Notes under the pieces: generated by a model
The model's database searches: none
What the model saw: the letters and a program-made list of their open reading frames with translations, nothing else
What the model was told of the DNA's origin: nothing
Made by a program: the position numbers and the translations under genes
Shown here: positions 49,001 to 60,716 of the stretch, piece after piece
Layout of the letters: every line of letters starts with the position of its first letter
How positions within the stretch are numbered: position 1 is the first letter of the stretch
NCBI RefSeq assembly: GCF_020382885.2
Contig: NC_058513.1
Location: forward strand, 3,921,408-3,985,407
Length of the DNA stretch: 64,000 bases
Source of the DNA: Scatophagus argus
Lineage: Eukaryota > Chordata > Actinopteri > Scatophagidae
Reading direction: 5' to 3'

Positions 49001-51444
49001 GTACTCAGAAATCCAATTATCGCTATCTCAAACACACATGTGACATGTGCCACTGGTAAGCTCAACAGAACATGATGGAAAGTTAAAATGCTCGCTTTGA
49101 GTACCATAAATAGATATTATGTGCCACTAAAGCTGTATTCATCGTAACAAACACACCGACTTCCTTTTCTCACCTCTGTGATCTGTACTCTCTCCATCAG
49201 GCTGTTGTGCTCTGATTCTGTCATAGTGAAAGCCTGGTAGATAGGACAGATAGAAGGGGAGAAAACAACAGTCCCTGTGATCAGTCATACACCAACGCAG
49301 CAGTGTGTTATTTGTGGTTGTACGTGTGAAGCCAAGGTTTTAACCTCCTTGATGTACTCTTGAAGCTGACTATCTGTGAAGACCTTGGATGATGATGGGT
49401 TACCCATCTTATGAGCGATGGTGTATAACAGCTCCTTATACAGAGGCTTCAGCTTTAAACAGAAATAAACAGAGTGAGAGCTAAAATGGAAAAAAAAAAG
49501 AGAACATTTCATCTGGGTTACATCTAGAACACGTGGATGATGATACCTCCAGCTCTTTATGTCTTCGTGCTTTCTCCTCAGGGTTGTCATCTTCCTTCAA
49601 ATCCTAAAGGTGAAGAGAAGCATATATTCACCATAACTGTGTCAGATGCACGAGATAAAATAAAATTTTTGGTTCAACTTAGAGTATTTTGTCACATACC
49701 CTCCTTTCTCGCATTTTCCTCGTCCACCCAAATTTACGTACATGAGCAGGCGACATCTTACAAGAGATGGGCAGAAAAAGAGATACTGAATTGACCGTAC
49801 CTGTGTATTCACTTGATGTAGCCCATTTAGTATAAGTGAATAAATTGTTGACTATTTTCCAAATGAAGCTGTAGTGCGAATGTACTTTTCCTGTTTTCTG
49901 AACAGCCATTGTACAATTTTTCTTCATAGACTCCTGAAACTTTTTTCCAGTACATCCACCCATTAGTACTGAAATTCCGTAAAACTGATGTTTGTGAGAA
50001 AGAGATTACCAACTGTTCAGTTCCACAGGTTACATATTAGTTGGCTGTTTGCTCAGTCAATGGTCGGTTTGATTAACAGAAACCACCCCGCCTGCGTTGC
50101 TCTTTTCTATGAAGGACTCAGCCTCAGACCCATACTGAGGCTACTGTCCACTTGTGATCACATCACCTAAGACATAAGTTAATGCTAAATGTACACAGGG
50201 CTTATAAGCCTAAAATGTGATATCAGTTTGTGTAGAATTTATTTTTACATATATATATATAGCAAATGTTAGAAAGCTAAACTAGAACAGGGGACATTCT
50301 AAACATTAGACCTGTTTGCTTGCTTAACATTATCATGCCAAAGTACTGTACATGCTTGCAGAGCTGCTAATGTGGCTGTTGACTGCTAGAGTTGTTTCTG
50401 AGTGTTAAGCATTAAAGAGCTAAAACTTGCCCAAGTTGGTACATTAACACAAATATTTGTTAAGAAATGCAGAATTTTAGTTTTTTTTTTACCTGTCTGA
50501 GTCTTGTTGAGCCAGGTTCCTGGAAATCAGAATATGAAGGTGCTTATGTTGAAATCTAATAATGATTTCAAAATATATATTTCAATCAAACAAAAATGAA
50601 ACAACAGGTATTTAAAGGTGACCTCATCTCACCATCAGCAGTGAATGTGCAAAAAGAGACCTTAAAATCCTTTCATTTGCAAAAATGAAATAACACCGCT
50701 GGGCTCAAACAGCACTGAAGTTTCTGACTCTAGATAAGGCCTGCCTCGGTGAGGGACTTCCTCTATTTCTGATAATGAAGATGACTTAGAAGCACCAACC
50801 CACTCAATATTCAAACCAAGGAAATTCATCTGAAAAGAAATCACTAACAAATTCTAATAATAACTATGCAAATGCATCTGCACTCAACCACATCATACAC
50901 TATTTTCATTATGTTTACATGAAATAGCAATGTTAAAGCGCTCTGTTTACTATCCGCACGAAACAAGAGTCGCCTCCAAATGTGTCGAATGCCACGACAT
51001 ATGCAGAAGCACGTTGCATGGCTGCGTTCTGAGATGATGAATTCTGATTCATAGTCACAGCATCTTGAAATAGCCATTTGGACAACATGAGTCAGTGTTT
51101 GGGTGCAGTTTTTAACTGGGTGGTAACTCACTTGACATTTTAGATTTCACACAGGCAAAAACAAGATTATGACAAAAAGGTTTATGTATGCAAAGATATA
51201 AACAAAGCTGAGAGAATCATCTTCAGAACAAAAGTAGATAATATCAGAGTATATCTGACACCGTCATCCACTTGGCCATCACCACAGTGTCATTAATTAG
51301 CTAGTTAGTAAGTGCCAGAGAAGTAAAATGAAACAATGTAGTATACTTTAGACATTCAAACTATAGCATACTTGTAGTCGATACCTGTTCAGGAGTTTGC
51401 AGTAGATTGTCTCCTGCTCCAATGGATTCACTTTGACTTGACAT
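40071..51444 (-). CDS. unc13d: Munc13-4, granule-priming factor
   Basis: Tethers and primes Rab27-bearing secretory granules in cytotoxic lymphocytes, platelets and neutrophils; human mutations cause familial haemophagocytic lymphohistiocytosis type 3. Minus-strand exons, 5' to 3': 51385-51444, 50493-50519, 49700-49756, 49547-49603, 49345-49452, 49174-49233, 48902-48968, 48014-48194, 47877-47921, 47725-47796, 47577-47646, 47386-47490, 47006-47098, 46820-46920, 46348-46465, 45843-45964, 45671-45761, 45537-45593, 45326-45423, 44983-45034, 44729-44859, 43843-43960, 43599-43745, 43411-43506, 43114-43320, 42921-42995, 42761-42840, 42507-42621, 42058-42129, 41870-41953, 41660-41780, 41452-41575, 41095-41315, 40071-40183. 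Total 1114 residues (human 1090). C2A (about 124-303) has calcium-ligand motif DVSGLSDPYC; the MHD/MUN region fills 330-900 ([38 protein letters not shown]); C2B (about 930-1085) has [12 protein letters not shown] and [18 protein letters not shown]. No C1 domain, as expected for this paralogue. The first two exons are the least certain. Confidence 0.96.
40430..40760 (-). repeat. Dispersed repeat copy in unc13d intron (reverse orientation)
   Basis: The intron between the last two unc13d exons carries, at 40588-40601, the exact reverse complement of 14 bases shared by 14253-14266 and 19780-19793, in similar AT-rich, 'gttagcagttagc' context. Confidence 0.4.
42240..42420 (-). repeat. Fish dispersed repeat in unc13d intron
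   Basis: The intron 42130-42506 contains 'ggacagagccaggctagctgtcttcc...ctttatactaagctatgct'. Its reverse complement matches, from memory, a widespread teleost repeat (TTAGCATAAAGACTGGAAAC...GCTAGCCTGGCTCTGTCC). Ends not resolved. Confidence 0.5.
44045..44400. repeat. Degenerate AGCTAAAAGTAAT-type repeats in unc13d intron
   Basis: The intron 43961-44728 contains many imperfect copies of a 'gctaaaagtaat' unit (around 44170, 44270, 44300, 44350) in AT-rich DNA. It resembles a decayed low-complexity tandem array. Confidence 0.5.
48470..48830. repeat. Fish dispersed repeat in unc13d intron
   Basis: The intron 48195-48901 contains 'cagcatgctaacac', 'caccaaaatcattaagattc', 'ccatccaatagttgttgagatac'. 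This series is familiar from abundant teleost interspersed repeats. Noncoding. Confidence 0.5.
50493..50519 (-). CDS. unc13d: unc13d 27-nt microexon near the N-terminus
   Basis: A consensus acceptor (TTTCCAG) and donor (CAG|GTAAAA) bound nine codons, EPGSTRLRQ, phase 0 at both ends. It sits between the ATG exon and [11 protein letters not shown]. The LRQ before a basic stretch recalls the human N-terminus (FLRQ...KIRRRR). Confidence 0.6.
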
Positions 51445-53346
51445 AATGATGCTAATATTCAACAACCAGACTCCTGCCTGGTACAAGCTGGTGTGCTCTT
51501 TGTGAGTGATATAGGGAAGCTGTGTGCGCAGAGCTTTTTTATGATCTATCGCACAGCAGCCGGAAGTCATCACTTCCTGCTGAAGGTGGTAACGTCAGTA
51601 GCTGTGACTTATGACTTTTTGTAGGGTGGCACAGACCCCTCTCTGCTGTATTTGTTTGAACACACAAACCTGAACACGCACAGTCTCTTTGAGCCAAAGC
51701 ACAAACCCGAACTGTCTTTCACCTTACTGGTCCATTGGTTGTAGTCAGTGTTAGGGCTTTGCATGTCAAGCTGTTGCCCAGGCCAACTGTAATTATTTTA
51801 CTGTTAGCGTTATTGGCATGGATCCCATTATAAGTCTAAATCCATGGTGCAAACTTCACGAGACACGTAGCTGATTACAGATAAATAAGGTAATGAAACT
51901 GCATGTAACATGAGACAGTCCACAACACTCTTTCTGTGGTTTGTTTACTATGACTCCTACCTGCCTCCCATTAGCATAGACCCTATTCAAAAGTGTGTTT
52001 ACTCTATTCTACTGCTATGGTTACAGCACCGAGTTGCATGTATTTTAATATATGCAATGTAAATTTAGAGTGGGCTGCAACTGACAGTTATTTTCATTGT
52101 CCATTCATCTAGTCATTATTTTCTCTATTAATTGATTTAGCTTTGGTATATGAATGTTCTAGCAATCTTCAAAAGCCCAAGCTGGCTCTTTTCACATGGC
52201 ATTTGACATTCAGCTCTAATTCTGAGCAGCAGTCAAACATGAGCGATTGTTGTACAGTACATGAATTGTATGTAGGCATGAGGCTTTACTGGATTTTTCA
52301 ACGACTCTTCAGTGCAGTAATTCTACACGTTAGACTTTACAATAGCTGACAAATGAACTGTGTGGCAAATCTGTTGCCCACATATGATGTCATTCCCTGA
52401 TGGTCTCTTCTACATGTGAACAGTACACTTAAAGGCATGAAGCATAATTAAACCACAACCAGCAATTTGAGCTAAATGTGTCATCTGTATGACTTGCAGT
52501 ATCTGTTTTATAGAAGTTACACAAGAAGTCAGTTCCATTCTGTCTCCTTTTGCAGTTGGGACTGTGTGAGTGTGTGTATATTCCAGTAGTTGTGGGGATA
52601 AAAATGTGTTTACACAGTCACACTGTGAGGACCCGCCTTACTTATGGGGACAACATGCAAGTCCCCACAATGTAAATCATTAAATATTAAGGTGAGGACT
52701 TGCTTTAGGGTTAGCTTGAGGTTAGAGGTTTAGGTTAAGGTAAGAGTTTAGGGTAAGGTAAGAGATTAGGCAAGTCATGTTTATTGTTATGGTTAGGTGG
52801 TGGTTAAGCCTCCAGGATATGAATGTAAGTGTATGTAATGTTCCCAAAAGTGTGTGTAGACTGTGTATGTGTGTGTGTGTGTGTGTCAGAGAGAGAGAGA
52901 GAGATAAAGAGAGGGCCAGATAGACAAAGACCTCCACTATTGTTTGTCAACCCACATCTTTCACAAGCATGTGGGTACTTTTGCAACCTCACTGCTCTCC
53001 TTTCCTTGACACATTCTGAGAAGTGTTGCACTTTACTGTAAGCGCCACAGGCCTTATACTGCAGTCACGTATCAAAAGCAACTGTCATGACCATTCCCTT
53101 TTCCTATAGCATAGCTTTTGCAAAGCAGTCAGTATTTCTTCATGTCTGACATAATGTTGTCAGGTTGGTCTGGAACTCATCTGGCGTAGTTTCTCTGCAC
53201 CGAGAATGAATGGGATTCACCCTGTCTACTGGGCATGTCACTATGCAATAAGAGTCTACTATATTGATTGATATATTAAATCCAAGGAAAAATAGATGCA
53301 TTTACACACACACATATAGTATACAAATGCTCCATGGACACAAATG
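51445..53346. other. unc13d/wbp2 intergenic region, left part
   Basis: No coding exon seen. The first few hundred bases must hold the unc13d promoter. 52610-52850 is a repeat (listed separately) and 52868-52904 a (TG)n(GA)n microsatellite. Confidence 0.5.
52610..52850. repeat. GTTAGGG-rich fish repeat with GTCCCCACAA motif
   Basis: Contains 'gggacaacatgcaagtccccaca' and then degenerate copies of TTTAGGGTTAG / GGTTAAGGTAAGAG. It resembles a common fish interspersed repeat family (from memory), not a telomere, because the units are irregular and interstitial. Confidence 0.6.
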
Positions 53347-54065
53347 TACACTACCAGTCAAAATATTGCACATATCCTCTTATTATTATGTTTTTTCTTT
53401 ATTTTTATTGCTTTCAACATTGTATATTAATACCAAAGACAATGAAATCATGACAGAAAAAAAATGAATTATGTAGTCAACAAAAACCCAGAATATGTTT
53501 TATGTTATCGATTCTTCAAAGTAGCCACCTTCTGCTTTGATGAGAGCTCTGCACATTGCACATCGCTCATCTTCTCGGACAAATAGCCCTTAGATAACCG
53601 AGAGGTGTGCTCAGGGTTATTGTCCTAGTGGAAAACAAATGATGGTCCCACTAAGGGCAAACCCAGACTGGATGGGATGGGAATTCAGACTGCTGTAGTA
53701 GCCGTACTGGTTAAATGTGGCCTCAATTTTGACACCGTGTCACCAACAGTGTCCCCAGCAAAGCACCCCCACACCTCCCCCCTCCATGCTTCACAGTGGG
53801 AAACACGCATTCTTCTCTACCTCTAACAACGACAAGGAGGCTAGAACCAAAAATCTCAAATTTGGACTCATCAGACCAAAGGACAGTTTTCCACTGATCT
53901 AATGTCCATTCCTTATGTTTCTCTTCTGCTTGTTGTTCTTCTAAATTAATGGATTCTTTGCCGCAGTTCGACCACGAAGGCTTGACTCACGCAGTCTCCT
54001 CTGAAGAGTGGATGTTGCCATGCTGCCACTTTAACCCCCAGAAGCATTAATATGGGCTCTTTAAG
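53347..54065 (-). mobile_element. Tc1-like DNA transposon remnant
   Basis: The left end starts with the Tc1-family terminal motif TACACTACCAGTCAAAA. It is followed by the reverse strand of a Tc1 transposase gene: GTAGCCACCTTCTGCTTTGA, GGGTTATTGTCCTAGTGGAA, AAAGCACCCCCACACC, AAATTTGGACTCATCAGACC, CTAATGTCCATTCCTTATGT. The reading frame is interrupted by stops and small deletions, and no matching right inverted repeat is seen, so it is a dead, truncated copy inserted between unc13d and wbp2. The right edge is approximate. Confidence 0.88.
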
Positions 54066-54449
54066 TGGCAGTTAAGTTAGTAAAGCACATTTAAAATCTT
54101 CCATTTTTCTGTTTAATCAACAGAATGTAGAGTACATATGTGGGCTTCATTCAACATATTGTAAATGAAAATAAAATATCCCAAGGAAGGATACAGCTTT
54201 ACTTTGACATAAGGAATAAAATCTCCCTTTTCCAGAAAACACATACCACGTTCATGGTGCGTGACGTCACTTTGGGGGCGTTTCCTACGTATGGCGGAAG
54301 GGCAGGTGCAACAGCATCATCACAACAACCGTTATCATCGCAGAGGAAAAGGCCACCGAGGCTGCAGCTGGGCCTGCAGATACGCATTGTGATAGAGGAA
54401 CACATCTATTGATCGTTTTTGTTGTCGGAGACTCTGGAGGCCCGTCGAC
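54066..54449 (+). promoter_or_regulatory. wbp2 upstream region
   Basis: About 380 bp between the Tc1 remnant and the wbp2 ATG, holding the wbp2 promoter and 5' UTR. A CRE-like GTGACGTCAC lies at 54261-54270. No clear TATA box. Confidence 0.5.
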
Positions 54450-57400
54450 ATGACTCTGAACCAGAACAACTCTGAGTCCGGCGGAGTCATTATCAACAAC
54501 AGTGAAAGGTAACGGTGACGGGTGACACGGGCTAGCTAGCAGGTACCGTTAAACTGTCTGACAAGTTTTACGCTTTCTCCGTGGAGAACGTCACCCTCAA
54601 ATTCAGTTCAAAATAAAGACAAAAATACGTGACCTTGCTAATTGTCGATACTTTACACGCCACGAGCACGCTTAAATTGAACACGTTTAACTTGTGCTCT
54701 AAACACAACATCTAAGTGACGCTAACTTCAGTGAAATGACAACTTTTAGCATGTTAGCTTGTATTACATTCAACCTAATTCTATCAAAAAATGTGTCGGC
54801 GGTAGCGAGCATTACATGTCGATTACGTGTTTTATCTATATGTTATGTCAAGCATGTAAGACCAAATGAGGAGTGTTTCCTAATTAGTGCTAAATTATAC
54901 ACATAAATCCTAGATCACACGACGCTACATTAATCACAATAACGCCATGTTTCTTATTGGTATTCTCTCGTTCCAGCTGGATCTCTGAGTCGTAGCCCAA
55001 ACATGGCCTTCAACCTGTTATATCATCACTGCAGTCAACCATAGCGGGCTTTACATGGGATTACACAAATGTGCACTTGTTTTAAACGTTATATTCGGAT
55101 ATACTTCTACAACGTAAAACGCTCTTTAATCACAGAAGCAGCACAGCATTTATTGCTCCACCTTGCTGCTGCATTGTTTACTGTCTTCACCATCTGCACT
55201 CTGGCCTGCTCTTCTATGAAATGTTTCAAGGGTTGTTTTGTCATATCCAGACCAGGTCATCTTAGCTTGAGTCGATTTAACATCAGTGGCTTCTAGAACA
55301 CACTGGAGTGAAATGATAAACCCGTTGCAGTTCAACCAGAATCAGCAGTAAGCTGTGTCACTAGATGGCATGTAAGCCTAATCCTTTTACTGCAATACTA
55401 TTTACTGAAAGCAATTGATGGGCCATGTTTAGCGGCGGGACAGTTGCACAATAACCCATTGATCTCACTTTAAAGCTGTTAAGTCAAAGGCTATGGTTTG
55501 AATTGTATTGTTAATCAAATAAAACCCCATGAAAATGATAGAGATTTCTTATTTTTCATGCACTGATAACATGATGTGATAGAAATGTCAGAAAAATTCT
55601 CCCTTTTTTATCACCAATTGTCCTGTGATTAACTGGTTGTATTCTTGTGTCCCCAGTGTGTTGATGAACCATGATAATGTGGAGCTGGTTTTCTGTGATG
55701 CAGACAGTCTGCCTGAAGCCTTTAGAAAGAGCAAGAAGGGCAGCATCTACCTAACCCCATACAGGGTAAGAGACAAGACCCAGTTGTCTTATGCTTCATA
55801 CCAGTGATTTAGTGCTGTCACTGCTGACAACAGGTCCACAGCAACATGCAGAACTCTGATTCCACTCATAAACAGCTGTAGCTTTCCTTAAGTCGGAGGA
55901 TGTGAGCGGTGAGGTGATGTTGGTCGCTGTTCCTTGTAGGTGATCTTTCTGGCTAAAGGGCGGGATGCGCTGCAGTCCTTCATGATGCCCTTCTACCTGA
56001 TGAAGGGCTGTGAGATCAAACAACCTGTACTGGGAGCCAATTACATCAAAGGCACCATCAACGCAGAGCCTGGAGGTAGGTACATGTGTGTTAATTCAGG
56101 TTGTATACGTACATACAATATTTGAAGTTTGTTCAAAGCTCAGTATTTACATGGTTTCCTCTCCATGTCATCTGTTTCGCAGGTGGCTGGGAGGGCAGTG
56201 CTACGTTCAAGCTTGTCTTTGCTGCAGGGGGAGCTATAGAATTCGGCCAGTGCATGCTACAGGTTGCAGCTCAGGGTATGTCTTGTTTTGTCCAATGCTA
56301 ACTGTAGGATAAAATCCTTTCTTGTAGCTTTTATTTTCCCCTCCTGTTTTGTGTTTTGCAGCATCAAGAGGTCAGCCAGTGACTGCTGGGTTTGGTGGAT
56401 GCCCTTACATGGCCAACGGGGCCTATGCTTACCCTCCTCCTCCTCCTGCTAATGGGATGTATGCTCCTGGACCTCCACCTGGCTACTCCTACCCTAACCC
56501 TCCTCCACCCGGTAGGAGCTCTGATAATTGCCACATTATCATTTTCACAATGATTTCTGGATACAAATCTCCTTCAAATCTTGGGAAAATGCCGGCTGCA
56601 GCTCGTCTAATCAACTCTGTGCTCCTGCCGTCCAGGTGGATTCTACCCCAACCCCCCGGCGTTTGACGCCTCTGCAGCCTATGTACCACCACCTCCTTAT
56701 TCTGCTCCTCTGGGTCAGCAGCCCCCACATGACCCAGACCTCCCCTCCTCAGCAGCAGGTGAGGCTCTGACTGGTTTGTAATGAGGCAAAGCTTGGCTCA
56801 AGTTCGCTTCAGATGTAAATAAATATGAAAAGCAAAATGTTGGCTCTGAGTTGCTGTAGGAAGCTGTAAGTGTCTTATTTTGTTCAACTAATAGTCCAGA
56901 ACTAGTGGTGGGAATTGATACGTTTATCAATATCGATTCTGCCTATCAATCCAATTTCTTATCAGTTCTCTTATCGATTCTTGAATAGTTCACTGAATGA
57001 CAAAAAAGGAGTTCTACACAGTCTTCACAGCCATGATAACATAGTGTTGATTTAACTTACTGCAAGCTTCAACCAGATTTAACCAAAATTATTGCTTAAC
57101 ACTCCTTTTCCTAAAATGGATATGTGATACGTTAGCAGTGTATCTCTTAAGATACGTTAGCACTTGTCAAACACATGACATTCTTGGTACTTAATTACAT
57201 GCTGGGTTGACAAATGTTTTAGCATGTTGCTGGTATTTGCAGAATCCGGAACCGGTTCTCGATTCCCATCCCTATCCAGAACCCATGAATCATGAATTAT
57301 AATCATATTATGAATGAATTTGACTAAACTTTTCAGCAGGTCATATGTCAAAAATAAGAACTTCAAGTAAATTGCAATTAGAAACCAACACAATTAGCTA

Positions 57401-59509
57401 ATGAAGGTTTTGTGACGAGTGGATTTTAAATTTTATAAACAAATGCTGGCCATCCATCCATCCATCCATCCATCCATCCATCTTCTTCCGCTTTATCCGG
57501 GACCGGGTCGCGGGGGCAGCAGCTTGAGCAGGGATACCCAGACTTCCCTCTCCCCAGACACTTCCTCCAGCTCTTCCGGGTGGACCCCAAGGCGTTCCCA
57601 GGCCAGCTGAGTGACATAGTCCCTCCAGCGTGTCCTGGGTCTTCCTCTGGGCCTCCTCCCGGTGGGGCATGCCCGGAACACCTCCCCGGGAAGGCGTCCA
57701 GGGGGCATTCGGAACAAATGCCCGAGCCACCTCAACTGGCTCCTTTCGATGTGGAGGAGCAGCGGCTCTACTCCGAGCTCCTCCCGGGTGACAGAGCTCC
57801 TCACCCTATCCCTAAGGGAGCGCCCCGCCACCCTGCGGAGAAAGCTCATTTCAGCCGCTTGTATCCGAGATCTTGTTCTTTCGGTCATGACCCAAAGTTC
57901 ATGACCATAGGTGAGGGTAGGAACGTAGATTGACTGGTAAATTGAGAGCTTCACCTTGCGGCTCAGCTCTCTCTTCACCACGACGGGCCGGTACAACGAC
58001 CGCATTACTGCTGTCGCTGCACCAATCCGCCTGTCAATCTCACGCTCCCATCTTCCCTCACTCGTGAACAAGACCCCGAGATACTTAAACTCCTCCACTT
58101 GAGGCAGGAACTCTCCTCCAACCTGAAGGGGACAGACCACCTTTTTCCGGTCGAGAACCATGGCCTCGGATTTAGAGGTGCTGATTCTCATCCCAGCTGC
58201 TTCGCACTCGGCTGCGAACCTCCCCCAGCGCACGCTGAAGGTCCTGGCCTGAAGAAGCCAACATGCTGGCCATGTTTTGATAAATGTCAGATAGGATGAA
58301 AATGACATTTAGTGCAAAATGTTATTTTTGAACATGAAAACAATAGTTTGACAAAACACTAAACCCAACATCTGTATCCCTTCACTCCACGTAGTGATAG
58401 GGTTGTCTGCATTTCCTCTTCCTCCTCTTCCTCACTCCACCCTTTGTACCTCACACTCGATTAGCTTCAGTCATCGTGTACACTTCAGGGACTCATAGTA
58501 AAACCATGTTTAATTAACGTCCCCTCCTTCCTCTCGGTCTTTTTCCCAGCGGAGGCCAAAGCGGCCGAGGCAGCAGCGAGCGCCAGCTGTGCCACTCTGC
58601 CTCCGACACACGTGTACCTGCCACAGGTAGGCTGCCCTCCTTCGCTCTGCTACACATCTCATGTTAAACTGATTTATCCACCAGTTTGCTACATATTGAG
58701 TTTGATGCAACCTTTTTGTTACGAGTTGTGTGAGGTAGTGGGTGTCAAAAGTAGCTGCTGAATTGTCACTTGTGTCCTTTGTGGAAGCGTATTCTGTATT
58801 TCACGTTTAACTGCTTATTTAGGTTTTGACTTTTTCTGTCAGTTTTAACATTATCAAAGACAAGCAACCATTTGTTTCCTTCCAAACGTTTTGCGTCAGA
58901 CTCTGAGGGGGCGTTTTCACATTTGCCTCATGTGGAACAGGTTTCGAAACTGCCCCCCCCCTTAAAAAAATCGTTTCGTTTGGGCATATGTGTACAGCAG
59001 GGTGGTCTTGACACGCTTCCAATTGAGCCCTGGCGTGGTTGTTGGTGGTTTGAAACAAACAGTTCAAAGGCTGTCTAAACTGCCATAACTGTATCCTACT
59101 CTGTGTATTTTGTCAGTTCATTAAGTCCGTTAAAAAGCGTGTAACGAGGATCGCACATTAACAAGTGCTGAGTCATTGCTGTAAAAGACACCCCATTTTC
59201 TTCCTCTCTCCACCTGTGAATTATTATTCCTTACATGTGGACAATTTGCATTCTAACAATACTTAGAAGCAATTTTATCCTCGTGAGTTCTTTGCAACAC
59301 CAAAAACAAATATGCACATCAGAGCCGTTAAAGCGCTGCATGAACTTCTGTCAGTTAACGGAGTTTGATTTCCCCCACGTGGGTCCTGATGATGCAGGAT
59401 GGCAAGAATGGATAATCAGACAGTACTGCTTTCTTAAACCGCTACTGTCCCTTCTCCATAGGACAAACCTCCTCCCTACTCCCCTCCAGAAGACAAGAAG
59501 AACCAGTAG
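54450..59509 (+). CDS. wbp2: WW domain-binding protein 2
   Basis: Transcriptional coactivator that binds WW domains of YAP, TAZ and NEDD4-family ligases and works with oestrogen receptor. Exons: 54450-54508, 55657-55765, 55940-56075, 56183-56275, 56362-56511, 56636-56758, 58550-58626, 59462-59509 (TAG). They join to 264 residues (human 261). Residues 1-130 form the GRAM domain ([65 protein letters not shown]). The C-terminal half is Pro/Tyr/Gly-rich with three PPxY WW ligands: PPGY in [12 protein letters not shown] in VPPPPYSAP, and PPPY in [13 protein letters not shown]. The 1.8 kb intron 56759-58549 carries a hAT and a LINE insertion. The 1.15 kb first intron shows nothing else recognisable. 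Confidence 0.97.
56903..57274. mobile_element. Non-autonomous hAT element (MITE) in wbp2 intron
   Basis: 372 bp bounded by imperfect terminal inverted repeats (TAGTGGTGGGAATTGATA at the left; the reverse complement of the right end reads TAGGGATGGGAATCGAGA, 14 of 18 matching). It is flanked on both sides by an identical 8-bp duplication, TCCAGAAC (56895-56902 and 57275-57282). Eight-bp duplications and TAGRGRTGGGAAT-like ends are features of hAT transposons. There is no transposase inside. Confidence 0.9.
57451..57482. repeat. (CATC)n tail of the LINE
   Basis: About eight CATC units (GATG on the element's strand) at the 3' end of the LINE copy. Confidence 0.95.
57454..58262 (-). mobile_element. 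5'-truncated RTE/Rex3-like LINE with open reverse-transcriptase tail
   Basis: On the minus strand this encodes about 265 open codons of the C-terminal part of a non-LTR retrotransposon polyprotein: [75 protein letters not shown]. It ends with a stop and GCGGAAGAAGATGGATGG, leading into a (GATG)n tail (57451-57482), the tail type described for fish Rex3. An 11-bp target-site duplication, ATGCTGGCCAT, flanks it (57443-57453 and 58263-58273). The endonuclease and most of the RT are missing, as in typical 5' truncation. The family name is from memory. Confidence 0.88.
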
Positions 59510-60716
59510 ACCCTGCTTGATCTCACCGTCATTCCCATCTGTCTCCTGTATCATCCTACTGGATCACTTCGTTTCTCATCCCATTGACAGGACATCAGGA
59601 AGCCCAAGGTTTTCCTTCATCGTTTCTTCTTTGTCAGCCTCCTAGTCCCCTTCCTATTCCTTTCATATCCCTTTTCTTTCTTATTCCATTGCTTTTCTGC
59701 CTCAGTCTATACCATTTACATTCCTTTTAGTGATTGATATATTGTAATGAGATTCGTTCTCTTTGAGAAGCACCTTTACTTGATGGAAACTAGAAGTATT
59801 GGTAACAGTTTCTGAAAGAAACAAGAAGATTGTTCCAGCCAAAGTTGTCAGGATTTTGTAATGCGACTAGCTATTTTAGCATTCATTGCCTTGCAGTTGT
59901 CCCGAGAATCATACCGCCATCCTGAACTTTCGATTGAGCTATGCCGTGAAGCTCACGTCTAATTTTCTACGATCGCCTATTATACAAAGCTGAATCGGAT
60001 GACTTTTAATTACTTTGCTTATCTACTCTGAGGCAAGCTGAATGCAGTGTTTTATTTTTCTATTATTTGTGTGTACAGGCTTTTAATATGTAGAAAAGAC
60101 CGCAATATTTTCTCAAGAACACTAACCTAGAGGAAAACCTAGCTTTTGTAAAGAGGGCAGATTGCAGGGTGGCCCGGGTCTGCCTTGACACGTTTCAGCG
60201 AATGAGAGGACCACAAAGATTAGAGCAGCTTGGAGCCCCAGCAGTGAATCCCTGATCCTGGATTATAGCAGAGAGTGAGGGCGACCAGGGCCTAGAGGGA
60301 CGTACTGCCAGGAGGGATTATCTTTATAATGTACAAGAGCAGAGCAGTCACCCAGTGATGTCACTTCCTGTTTTGTCATGTTTCTGAACATTCGAGAGCA
60401 CACATGATCAGACTTATTGCTTCATCGATCATTCTTCTAAACATTTTAAAAAACAAACAGGACCGTTTCTCACAGGGCTTTCTCACTGTTTCTACTATCT
60501 GTGGTTGTGATCTGAACTCTCCAGTTTGTGATGAGTCTCCAAATCTGATCTGAGCATCTCATTATCTGAGCCTCCACTCTTAACTTCCTCTATGGTCACT
60601 AATCTATATACTGTATCTGTGGCTCCTACTGCGCACTTTCAGAATGCTATGCATCAGGTTCCTCTTTGCTCTGTCATGACTGTGTGTATAATAATAATAA
60701 TAATGATGATAATAAA
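59510..60716 (+). other. wbp2: wbp2 3' UTR and poly(A) signal
   Basis: A 1.2 kb noncoding tail, ending in an (AAT)n stretch (about 60689-60703) and AATAAA at 60711-60716. Confidence 0.6.

Noticed and set aside
50662-50836. Possible unc13d exon with a strong acceptor ([10 protein letters not shown]...)
   Set aside because: It ends in an in-frame TAA before any good donor in phase, and joining the exons on either side without it keeps the frame. It is kept only as a possible poison exon.
52690-52800. Interstitial telomere-like (TTAGGG)n
   Set aside because: The units are irregular (TTTAGGGTTAG, GGTTAAGGTAAGAG) and sit in a known type of fish interspersed repeat; it is not a telomeric array.
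57580-57933. Open frame of 117 codons on the plus strand
   Set aside because: It is the antisense shadow of the LINE reverse-transcriptase tail, which reads with recognisable motifs on the minus strand.
59235-59645. 136-codon open frame spanning the last wbp2 exon
   Set aside because: It reads the final wbp2 exon in the wrong frame; the correct frame ends [15 protein letters not shown].
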